From a virus, in the IMG/VR virus record IMGVR_UViG_3300025617_000124, positions 1 to 22,626 of that record: DNA of 22,626 nt, one strand, 5' to 3'. Both the position numbers and the translations under genes were made by a program. The notes under the pieces were generated by a model, which had not been told where the DNA came from, ran no database searches, and saw nothing but the letters and a program-made list of their open reading frames with translations. Position 1 is the first letter of the stretch. Every line of letters begins with the position of its first letter. Shown here in pieces: positions 15,703-22,596 of this stretch.

Positions 15703-18700
15703 TTATACTGGAATTATGACAGAACTGTTCCACTCTAGGTCTTTATATATCGAAGACTTGTAGTTATTAAGGACTAATGTTGAAGAAGAGTCGAAAATGA
15801 AGCTATTTGTACCAGTATAAGTCTTGTATATGTTTTCTGCGTCAGAGAGCTCTGAGTCTGACTCGGCTAGGTATAAGACTTCTTGCCAAGTTGAGTCTTC
15901 CCAATCTTCCCAAGCCAAGGTGGTGTCTAGTCCAGACCTGACTGCCGACCACTTTCTAAAAGAAAATCTTTGAACCTCATCGAGCTGTGAGGCCTGATAG
16001 TACGACACGTTGTCAAACAGTATTGGGCTGGTGACCCTAAAAGCACCAGTATATCTAGCAAAGCTAATCGAGTTTAGAAAAGAAAAAGAAACCGTAGACC
16101 AAGACCTGGGGTTTAGGATTGGCCGCCTTGTTGGCCTACCATTAACAAAAAACACAATATCTGACCTGATGGTTCCAGTATTGCTGTCGATTGCATAAAT
16201 TTGTCCACGTTTTCTGGTGTTTGAGTCTGATACGACATAGAACCTAATGTAATCAACTTCGCTCTGCAGCTCAAAAAGTTGCACTGGCGACACAGGAAAG
16301 TCTGGCTCATCATATTTAAAAGACATCTGAAACAGGTCAATTTTAAAGAAACTTTCCCTGTTAGGGTTAATTGGAATAGATATGCCCTCTAGTCCAGCAT
16401 GAGTTAGCGGTATTCTGGACCTCATCCCGCTGTACTTTGTCAGGTGCAAATAGGGGGAAGAGTCTTTAGATATGCTAAAAGGGCTGACCGACTTGTAATC
16501 AAAATAAAGCCCCGACCTCTTATAAGGAATTACCTTGGCACCAAACTGGGTTCCTATTTTGTTTGGCTGATTGCCAAGGGCCTGGGAGGAAATGTCTAGA
16601 TACCTAATAGATATATTGTCTGACAACACACCGTCAGACTCGATCTCTACGTAAATTACCAGAGCTAAGGTTGTTCTGTCTTCTCCTATAGGAAACTTAA
16701 TAATTGTGTCATTAAACACCTCATACCTGCTAGTTGTCCATTCATCCCCTGGCGTAACGACACCTAGCTTTTCCAAAGGCACAACCTGATCTCTATCTGG
16801 GGTCACCCCATTGCTAAGATATTCAAATGCTATATAAGTTCTAACTGGCATGTTTTCAGCAAAGTATTGATTATCTACAAAGTTGTTTAGCTTTACGTAA
16901 TCCACATTAAACTGAAGAAAATCAACGGATTCGTACAAGTTATCTGTTGAGTCCAAAACTTTTTTAGCAAAATAAGATACTGGAACATAGTCCTGCCAAG
17001 ATGAGCTAGTGGCTACATCTAAAAGAAATCCAGCCAAAGATATTCTTGGTACTAATGAGTAAGATGCATTGCCAGACTTGGCTATCTGGCTGGCAGAGCT
17101 ATCTGCAAGCCCATTACTCTCAAAGAGTTCATCGAACTTTGTGAGGTTGTTCTTGCTTGAAAAAGACAGTCGCTTAATTTTACCAGTAAAGGTGTTTGAG
17201 TAGTCACCCGTGCCCCCCAGAAACATGCTAAGCGATTGCACATTGCTTACAAAAGATGCGATATTCCCACCAAAGCTCTGAGCCTTTATAAAGTCTATTC
17301 CTGCAACAAACTCTTCCTGAATTTCTGGCAAATCTTCGGAATAGAAAATATTGTCATCCAAAGCATAAACTATAGAAGACTCATTGATATAAATTTCTAA
17401 CAACTCAGCAGTTATATTGTTTTTAAGTTGCATTAGTGTTTGCTTGCCTTCGGGGGCGTCTGTGTTTTCAAACAAGCCGAAGAAAGCGAATGGCGTTTCA
17501 TTCATAAATGCGATGTTTTCAAAATAAAGGTATCCGTCAAGGTCTTCTGGCAAGTCGCTACTTCGGAAACCAAAGCTTGGGTCATTATTATCAAACCCTG
17601 CATTCATGGCGTCGAGCCAGTCTACAGAGTTATCATTAAGATAAAGTGATGGTGCCTTGTACTCTGGAAGAGAAAGGCCTGATTGCTCTGCATTAATATT
17701 TTCAGAAGTCCCCGAACTCCAAGACCTTGTTTCTGGATATCTAACATTTTTTGCAGAGTTTGCAACAGAATTGTCAAACGAAATAATAGATGTGTGGTTT
17801 AGCCCCTTGATGGATGTTGGAAACTCTACCCCCTGCCCATACACGAACCTTCTTTTTTGCACGATTGCAGGAACCTCATATGGATAAATTGCGGGAGACT
17901 CTATGTTAACTATAGGAACATCCTCATAAAGAAAAAATCCTAACCAGTCTTCTGTCGCATCGGGAAAGTTTCTAGTGTCAATAGGTAGCGACATTACTTG
18001 CTCTCCATTTACAACAATAGAAACAGATGACCTTCCAGACCTAATCGACACGAGCATTGGCCTACCCCACTCACCGACATAAAAAGATGACTCTTCTGAT
18101 CCCACCTTCATCTTGAGCAAGTGCCTATCTACGTACAAACCGTCGCTAGAAGTTAGCGGTCCAAAGATTCTTCGATCAGCTACGGCATCTGACTGAATGT
18201 TTAGCCATGACTCAAAAGTCATTTCCTTGTTTGTTCCCGACTGGTTTAAAAACCCTAGCCCTGGCAAAATTAGAGAAGGCGTGCTGTCTGCAGGATACAG
18301 AGTTGTAGAGCTGTCTGACCCAAAAACAAGTGGCATCCCAGAATTTTTTGCTAAAAGCATGTTATCTTTAACAACATAATAACCAGGATTTTCTTGTACC
18401 CCATATGCTGATGCCTGAATTACTTGAAGATTTGGATTATCTAATGGGATCTCTGACGGAATCGGGAAGGAAACTGCACCAAGCTCCGTAGACTGAAACT
18501 CTTCTGCCCACTGGCCCACAGTTACGCCGAACATTGCGACCTGGAAAGGCACCTCGGAGGCCTCGTATGATATCTCGAACCTTACCTCTAAATCAGTAAA
18601 AGATTCTGGCAACTCAAAAGTAAAAGAAACAAATGCCCACATCTTTCTTGACCTTGCTGGAACATTTGCGATTGGATCTACCCTTACAGACCGAATTCTT

Positions 18701-19101
18701 TCACTTTCTAGATCATCATTCGTGTAAGACAAGGTTGCTATTACCTCTATTGATCTGTCTGGCGCATACACATACGCACCTACAGCCACGCTTCCTTGCT
18801 CAGGATTCACATCGGTCTCCTGAATCCTGTCTGGTGCATCTAGAGTGATAGAGCCTGAGTCTGCCCCCTGGATATATATAGGCTGTAAGTCTAAGTCATA
18901 GCTAGGTATAAAAGGAACAACTGACTCGAACTCATCAGCAGTGATCTTGCTGCCACCTTCAACATACCACATGCCCAGGGAACTAAAGTCTGGCTGGTTT
19001 CCAAGAGCAAGGTATCCGACACTTTCGTCTAAAGCCCACAGAGCCTTAGGATGCTCTTCAAACACCTTAGTTGCATAAAGGTTGAGTGGATTATTTGCCA
19101 T
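15703..19101 (-). CDS. Large multi-jellyroll tail/surface protein (LamG-like)
   Basis: The predicted protein has 1132 residues. The N-terminus contains YATKVFEEHPKALWALDESV, a motif I associate with actinophage minor tail proteins. Residues about 75-205 look like a carbohydrate-binding beta-sandwich. Residues about 275-410 fit a LamG/concanavalin-type jellyroll (FESWLNIQSDA through VSIVVNGEQVM). Residues 485-660 and 920-1060 look like further sandwiches. No coiled coil, signal peptide or enzyme motif is seen. A cell-surface glycan-binding tail role is the best guess. SD AGGAGGA is 4 nt before the ATG, and the gene starts 8 nt after the Hint protein stop. Arginine codons are mostly AGA/AGG, unlike the capsid. 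Its place upstream of portal is unusual for a tail protein. Confidence 0.75.
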   Translation of the reverse strand: MANNPLNLYATKVFEEHPKALWALDESVGYLALGNQPDFSSLGMWYVEGGSKITADEFESVVPFIPSYDLDLQPIYIQGADSGSITLDAPDRIQETDVNPEQGSVAVGAYVYAPDRSIEVIATLSYTNDDLESERIRSVRVDPIANVPARSRKMWAFVSFTFELPESFTDLEVRFEISYEASEVPFQVAMFGVTVGQWAEEFQSTELGAVSFPIPSEIPLDNPNLQVIQASAYGVQENPGYYVVKDNMLLAKNSGMPLVFGSDSSTTLYPADSTPSLILPGLGFLNQSGTNKEMTFESWLNIQSDAVADRRIFGPLTSSDGLYVDRHLLKMKVGSEESSFYVGEWGRPMLVSIRSGRSSVSIVVNGEQVMSLPIDTRNFPDATEDWLGFFLYEDVPIVNIESPAIYPYEVPAIVQKRRFVYGQGVEFPTSIKGLNHTSIISFDNSVANSAKNVRYPETRSWSSGTSENINAEQSGLSLPEYKAPSLYLNDNSVDWLDAMNAGFDNNDPSFGFRSSDLPEDLDGYLYFENIAFMNETPFAFFGLFENTDAPEGKQTLMQLKNNITAELLEIYINESSIVYALDDNIFYSEDLPEIQEEFVAGIDFIKAQSFGGNIASFVSNVQSLSMFLGGTGDYSNTFTGKIKRLSFSSKNNLTKFDELFESNGLADSSASQIAKSGNASYSLVPRISLAGFLLDVATSSSWQDYVPVSYFAKKVLDSTDNLYESVDFLQFNVDYVKLNNFVDNQYFAENMPVRTYIAFEYLSNGVTPDRDQVVPLEKLGVVTPGDEWTTSRYEVFNDTIIKFPIGEDRTTLALVIYVEIESDGVLSDNISIRYLDISSQALGNQPNKIGTQFGAKVIPYKRSGLYFDYKSVSPFSISKDSSPYLHLTKYSGMRSRIPLTHAGLEGISIPINPNRESFFKIDLFQMSFKYDEPDFPVSPVQLFELQSEVDYIRFYVVSDSNTRKRGQIYAIDSNTGTIRSDIVFFVNGRPTRRPILNPRSWSTVSFSFLNSISFARYTGAFRVTSPILFDNVSYYQASQLDEVQRFSFRKWSAVRSGLDTTLAWEDWEDSTWQEVLYLAESDSELSDAENIYKTYTGTNSFIFDSSSTLVLNNYKSSIYKDLEWNSSVIIPV

Positions 19102-19109
19102 GTGTCCTC

Positions 19110-20753
19110 CTACTTATTGTGTACAAGATAGCCACCTGCAACAAACCAGTCTTGAGGCTCACATCCAACAAGATACGTCATCTCTGGTTCATCACCAGAT
19201 GATATGGTGTTTACGACTTCCTCGCCGTACTCCCCAGAGTCAGAGACTGTAATTAGAGTGTCCCCTACTTCTACGTCAGAACAAGGAACAATTCTATAAA
19301 TTCCGTCTCTCTTGATATATATGGTTTGAGTGAAGGAAAACTTCTTGTCTTCCTTGTCGTTAAAATATAAGCAAATAGACATCTTTGGCCCCAAGTATGT
19401 AACCTCAGTCTCGGCCTGTTCCATAAAGGTTAGCGATTCCGAAGACCACAAGAACATAGATTCTTTAGAGTCCCCTGGGTCGCTAGAGGTCATCTCGCTC
19501 AGTGTTGGAACTACTGCCTTATCTCCAAGAACTATGTCCTTGGCTGGTATTTCACCTCTGGCTGTCCTAACCAACGTGTCCTCATGGATGCACCACCTAT
19601 GGAACCGTGGGAAGAACGGAGGGAAATGAGGAGGGAAATGAGGAGGGAAATGAGGAGGGAAGTGCGGAAAGAAAGGAAAGAAAGGGAAAAACGGTGGGAA
19701 GTGCGGCGGGAAGTGAGGGAAGAAGGGAAAGAAGGGAGGGAAGTGTGGTGGGAAGTGTGGTGGGAAATGAGGAGGAAAGTGAGGGAAGAATGGAAAGAAC
19801 GGAAAAAATGGGGGAAGAGTTGTTACGGTTCCAGACCAGTCTGACCATTCTCCTGGCCCAATCTCGTTTACAGCTCTTACTCGGTATGCCTGAGAAGTGT
19901 TTGGCTCTTGGCGAAGTGCAACGGCAAGATCAGAGGTGGTTCCAGTTTTCTTTTCTGCATCTGGCAACGTCTCGTCAGACTCGTACTCATAATAAAGTAT
20001 TGGGCTGCCGTTATCGCTCACTGGTTTCCATTGCAGAATGTCTTGCAAACTTTGTGTTGATGATCCTGGAGTCTCTGGCTTAGACGGCACAGACGGACTG
20101 TTGTACCCAGCCCTTGGTGCTACTGGGTAGTAGATGACTACAATTCCAGGCCTTCCAGGCAGGCCAGCGACGCCATCCGCTTCTGATGATAGGGAATTCT
20201 CACCTAAACCACCAGAACCAAAACTAACGTGAGACAGTGGCGGCACTTCTGTTGTGTCCCCATTGGGACCATTAAGGGCATAGTCAACCTGGAGCTGTCC
20301 AATAGAAATTGATGTTCCAGATGTAACAGTATTCAGACTTCCATAGGGTCCGCCAGAGCCTCCGTCTGCAATGATCGTTCCAAAAGAGCTGTCTCCGCCA
20401 GCTAGACCAGCATCTGATTCCTGGGATGCCCCGCCTACACCGACAGTGATTGGTATGTTTATTTCTTCTAAAAAGTGATAAGTTCCTTGCTGAACAGATC
20501 CAGCAGTTCCTCCACCACCTGGGCTAGACGCGGAGCTTGCACCAGCACCACCACCACCGCCGCCGATGACAATATAATTTACTTCTGGGTTTGAGCCAAA
20601 CCTATCGAGGGTAAAGCCCTCTGTGCTGTCTGGATAAAAATAGTGTACCTTATGATGAACACTGTTTATCATAGCGTCTACTACATGACCACCCGAAGCC
20701 TCTATGGCTTCGAACTCATGGAAGGCCCCACGGCCACGCAAACGATATGACAT
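19110..20753 (-). CDS. Modular tail-surface protein: Gly-rich domain, FN3, Phe/Pro/His repeat, Hint
   Basis: The predicted protein has 547 residues. Residues about 50-215 are a glycine-rich domain (runs such as GGGGGAGASSASSPGGGG) common in phage tail and adhesin proteins. Residues about 220-312 are a fibronectin type III domain (PETPGSSTQS, AYRVRAVNEIGPGEWSDWSG). Residues 314-383 are a Phe/Pro/His repeat. From Cys388 to the end is a Hint domain: block A CIHEDTLVRTARGEIPAKDI, then LGD, and a C-terminal DWFVAGGYLVHNK. The usual TxxH of block B seems to read TQTI, and the protein ends His545-Asn546-Lys547 without a C-extein. Hint domains cleave proteins at their N-terminal Cys or splice them. 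A self-processed adhesin-like tail tip protein is plausible. The start is set by TGATAAAAT 6 nt upstream, with no SD. Confidence 0.8.
   Translation of the reverse strand: MSYRLRGRGAFHEFEAIEASGGHVVDAMINSVHHKVHYFYPDSTEGFTLDRFGSNPEVNYIVIGGGGGGAGASSASSPGGGGTAGSVQQGTYHFLEEINIPITVGVGGASQESDAGLAGGDSSFGTIIADGGSGGPYGSLNTVTSGTSISIGQLQVDYALNGPNGDTTEVPPLSHVSFGSGGLGENSLSSEADGVAGLPGRPGIVVIYYPVAPRAGYNSPSVPSKPETPGSSTQSLQDILQWKPVSDNGSPILYYEYESDETLPDAEKKTGTTSDLAVALRQEPNTSQAYRVRAVNEIGPGEWSDWSGTVTTLPPFFPFFPFFPHFPPHFPPHFPPHFPPFFPFFPHFPPHFPPFFPFFPFFPHFPPHFPPHFPPHFPPFFPRFHRWCIHEDTLVRTARGEIPAKDIVLGDKAVVPTLSEMTSSDPGDSKESMFLWSSESLTFMEQAETEVTYLGPKMSICLYFNDKEDKKFSFTQTIYIKRDGIYRIVPCSDVEVGDTLITVSDSGEYGEEVVNTISSGDEPEMTYLVGCEPQDWFVAGGYLVHNK
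19608..19814 (-). repeat. Phe/Pro/His low-complexity repeat tract (FFP, HFPP units)
   Basis: About 69 residues consist only of Phe, Pro and His in FFP and HFPP units, such as FPPHFPPHFPP. The plus strand is nearly all purine with GGGAA(A/G) repeats. The tract joins FN3 to the Hint domain. Two similar blocks (HFPP x4 then FFPFFP) suggest internal duplication by slippage. The tract should be prone to length change. Confidence 0.9.
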
Positions 20754-20759
20754 ATAACT

Positions 20760-20768
20760 ATTTTATCA
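20760..20768 (-). promoter_or_regulatory. Extended -10 promoter, leaderless, Hint protein
   Basis: TGATAAAAT on the minus strand is followed by exactly 6 nt and the ATG at 20753. No SD precedes the start, so the transcript should begin at or next to the ATG. Confidence 0.5.
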
Positions 20769-20769
20769 C

Positions 20770-20790
20770 AAAAAGCAACTACTGTTTGCT
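20770..20790 (-). terminator. Weak hairpin with T-run after the minus-strand oxygenase
   Basis: On the minus strand AGCAA and TTGCT form a 5-bp stem over a 7-nt loop that includes the stop codon of the oxygenase, followed by a short run of T. It is weak compared with the two strong terminators in the window and may not function. Confidence 0.25.
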
Positions 20791-21291
20791 AAAAAACATA
20801 ACTATAGCATATCTCTCTCCACTAAGGACATGCCTAACTTTATGGGTATGCTCAAGATCCCCTCTAAAAAATACTAAGTCCCCGATGTGCGGCTGCACGT
20901 CTAGCTTATGCTGGGGAAAAACAATCTCTCCCCCAGTAAAGTCCACGCCGTACTCAGATAGATAAACAAGAGCTGAAAACTCTCTGTTTGTTTTGGCTGG
21001 ATCTTCGTGGGGAGTTCCGTCTAAATTATACATGTCCGAGTGCAAACCATTGAAGGCACCCTTGGCTAACTTTACGACACCAGCTTCATAGTCACTAATA
21101 ATAACATCGTAGTGTTTTTCTATTTCAAGTCTTGCCATAGCAACTGCTGCAAGAACTTCTGGGAGAGGTTCGCCAAATGACTCAAAGAAACCTGGCCGAT
21201 GATCGGACTCAACCAGTATCTTTGAGTAATATTCTCTAATTTCAGAGGCCTTAGTATCTGAGAATAGCCTCTCTTTAATCTGAACTGACAT
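20779..21291 (-). CDS. 2-oxoglutarate/Fe(II) oxygenase (prolyl-4-hydroxylase type)
   Basis: The predicted protein has 170 residues in a compact double-stranded beta-helix. Metal ligands are His84 and Asp86 (GLHSDMYNLDG) and a distal His150; Arg160 (SGERYAIVMFF) should bind the 2-oxoglutarate carboxylate. Such enzymes couple oxidative decarboxylation of 2-oxoglutarate to hydroxylation of a protein or small molecule. Its substrate is unknown. It lies just upstream of and co-directional with the modular tail protein gene. There is no SD; TGTTATAAT ends 6 nt before the ATG. It is only distantly related to the two plus-strand oxygenases: its metal motif reads HSD and its N-terminal region is shorter. 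Oxygenases of this type are common accessory genes in aquatic phages. Confidence 0.85.
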   Translation of the reverse strand: MSVQIKERLFSDTKASEIREYYSKILVESDHRPGFFESFGEPLPEVLAAVAMARLEIEKHYDVIISDYEAGVVKLAKGAFNGLHSDMYNLDGTPHEDPAKTNREFSALVYLSEYGVDFTGGEIVFPQHKLDVQPHIGDLVFFRGDLEHTHKVRHVLSGERYAIVMFFSKQ

Positions 21292-21297
21292 CCCTAT

Positions 21298-21306
21298 ATT
21301 ATAACA
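21298..21306 (-). promoter_or_regulatory. Divergent extended -10 promoter, minus side
   Basis: TGTTATAAT on the minus strand, 6 nt before the ATG at 21291, is the same nonamer as the plus-side promoter in the same 44-nt gap. Neither gene has an SD. Confidence 0.6.
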
Positions 21307-21310
21307 GAAA

Positions 21311-21318
21311 GGGGCCCC
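21311..21318. other. GGGGCCCC palindrome between divergent promoters
   Basis: A perfect 8-bp palindrome lies between two inverted copies of TGTTATAAT (4 nt from one arm, 2 nt from the other). It is a sharply GC-rich block in an otherwise A/T-rich gap. It could be an operator shared by both promoters, but nothing shows binding. Confidence 0.4.
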
Positions 21319-21320
21319 TA

Positions 21321-21329
21321 TGTTATAAT
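21321..21329 (+). promoter_or_regulatory. Divergent extended -10 promoter, plus side
   Basis: TGTTATAAT on the plus strand is followed by exactly 6 nt and the ATG at 21336; no SD is present. It should drive the tandem oxygenase pair as a leaderless transcript. Confidence 0.6.
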
Positions 21330-21335
21330 TATTTT

Positions 21336-21974
21336 ATGAATAAACTAGAAAGCAAGCTAGTTCAGCTGGGCTACAGCTATGAAGAAGTAGCTAGAGGTGT
21401 GTACCTGGTTAGTGACTTTTTAAATGATCAAGAAGTCAGTGAAGTTTTGGATATTATCAGCAAGGCCAGCGAAGAGGACTGGCAAACACACTATATGCAG
21501 GGCGTAAAGGACTTGGCAAATAGAAAGTATGGCAGAACAGATGTTGACAATCTTGTAAAAGAGGGCTTGATCGAAATTACAACACACTGGATAGACAAGA
21601 ATCTAGGTCTTCCACATTCAGTATCTGAGCCAATCTCTGAGAGAATTCAAAAAATCATATCTTTTGATGAGGAGATAGCCTTCGATGGGGTTGGGACCAT
21701 CCAACGTCAATATGAAGGCGAACCTTTGGTAGAGCATGTAGATAACCACTCAGACCCAATGATTGAATATGCAGTAATTATGTATATTAATGACGACTAT
21801 AATGCAGGTGAGCTATTTTTTGGTAGGCTTGGACTAGAGATTGTTCCGCCCGCAAAATCTATGATCATATTCCCCAGTGGAGAAGACTACTTACACGGAG
21901 TTAAACCTCCTGCTGCTGGTCCTCAGCGATATGTGTTGCCCTCGTTTGTCAGAAGGCGTAAAGTTGAGTATTAA
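21336..21974 (+). CDS. 2-oxoglutarate/Fe(II) oxygenase, first tandem copy
   Basis: The predicted protein has 212 residues. The catalytic half carries His134 and Asp136 (EHVDNHSDP), distal His187 (YLHGVKPP) and Arg198 (GPQRYVLPSF), the iron and 2-oxoglutarate ligands of prolyl-hydroxylase-like dioxygenases. The N-terminal 110 residues are helical and shared with the next gene (LGYSYEEVARGVYLV; YGRTDVDNLVKEGLIE). The substrate is not known. It is one of the few plus-strand genes and starts a leaderless-type transcript. The next gene overlaps its end by 11 nt, so the pair forms an operon. Confidence 0.85.
   Translation: MNKLESKLVQLGYSYEEVARGVYLVSDFLNDQEVSEVLDIISKASEEDWQTHYMQGVKDLANRKYGRTDVDNLVKEGLIEITTHWIDKNLGLPHSVSEPISERIQKIISFDEEIAFDGVGTIQRQYEGEPLVEHVDNHSDPMIEYAVIMYINDDYNAGELFFGRLGLEIVPPAKSMIIFPSGEDYLHGVKPPAAGPQRYVLPSFVRRRKVEY
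21951..21956 (+). promoter_or_regulatory. Shine-Dalgarno deciding a TTG start
   Basis: AGAAGG lies 7 nt before TTG 21964. It supports that TTG over upstream in-frame codons and gives a protein aligning end to end with its paralogue. Confidence 0.55.
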
Positions 21975-22596
21975 GCCATTAGAAGATAGGCTACACAAGC
22001 TTGGGTATAGCTTCAGCGAGCTTGCAGAATCTGTATATATAGTTTATGACGTTTACGGCAAGGAAGATCTTGCACCTGTATTAAACATTATAGAAAACGC
22101 CACCCAAGAAGACTGGGAGCACGACTATAGGCAAAGCCAGATAGGTCTCGCTAAAAAGAGATATGGTAGGGAAGATTTGGATAACTTGCTTGCAGAAGGG
22201 CTTATGGAGTTTACAGATGACTGGTACGACAAGGCAATATCAATTCCAGAAGGTATCACGGCGAAGCTATCTATGAAGATAGAAATGATTTTTGCTTTTA
22301 ACTATAAGCTTATTACTGGAAGAATGAACACCATTCAAAGACAGTATGAGGGAAGCCCCTTAGTGGCTCATGTGGATACAGATGGAGACCCATCGATTGC
22401 ATATGCTGCGATTGGTTATATAAATGATGACTACTCTGACGGAGAGCTGTTTTTCTCTGAACTTAATCTAGAAGTAAAACCGCGTGCAGGATCTTTAGTA
22501 ATCTTCCCTGGCTCTTCCGAATATCGTCACGGAGTGAAGGCACCAGGTCCTGGTAAATCCAGATATGCACTACCAACCTTTGTCTTTAACAGCTAG
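21964..22596 (+). CDS. 2-oxoglutarate/Fe(II) oxygenase, second tandem copy (TTG start)
   Basis: The predicted protein has 210 residues. I start it at TTG 21964 because AGAAGG lies 7 nt upstream and the product (M)SIKPLEDRLHKLGYSFSEL then aligns with the N-terminus of the preceding gene (LESKLVQLGYSYEEV) at nearly the same length. An ATG at 21877 is in frame but lies deep inside the previous gene. Ligands are His136 and Asp138 (AHVDTDGDP), His189 (YRHGVKAP) and Arg200. Conserved blocks with the first copy include NTIQRQYEG and YINDDY, so this is a tandem duplication that has diverged. Both copies keep a full catalytic set and are probably active, perhaps on different substrates. Confidence 0.82.
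   Translation: MSIKPLEDRLHKLGYSFSELAESVYIVYDVYGKEDLAPVLNIIENATQEDWEHDYRQSQIGLAKKRYGREDLDNLLAEGLMEFTDDWYDKAISIPEGITAKLSMKIEMIFAFNYKLITGRMNTIQRQYEGSPLVAHVDTDGDPSIAYAAIGYINDDYSDGELFFSELNLEVKPRAGSLVIFPGSSEYRHGVKAPGPGKSRYALPTFVFNS

Noticed and set aside
19608-19814. CRISPR-like or intergenic tandem array
   Set aside because: The units are short, in frame, and without spacers; they encode a protein repeat.
19584-20083. Plus-strand frames rich in Glu, Gly, Arg and Met
   Set aside because: They are complements of the Phe/Pro/His repeat and FN3 of the real gene; low-complexity shadows.
21877-21963. ATG at 21877 as start of the second tandem oxygenase
   Set aside because: It would add 29 residues inside the first oxygenase gene that do not match its paralogue; the TTG at 21964 has an SD and gives a matching length.
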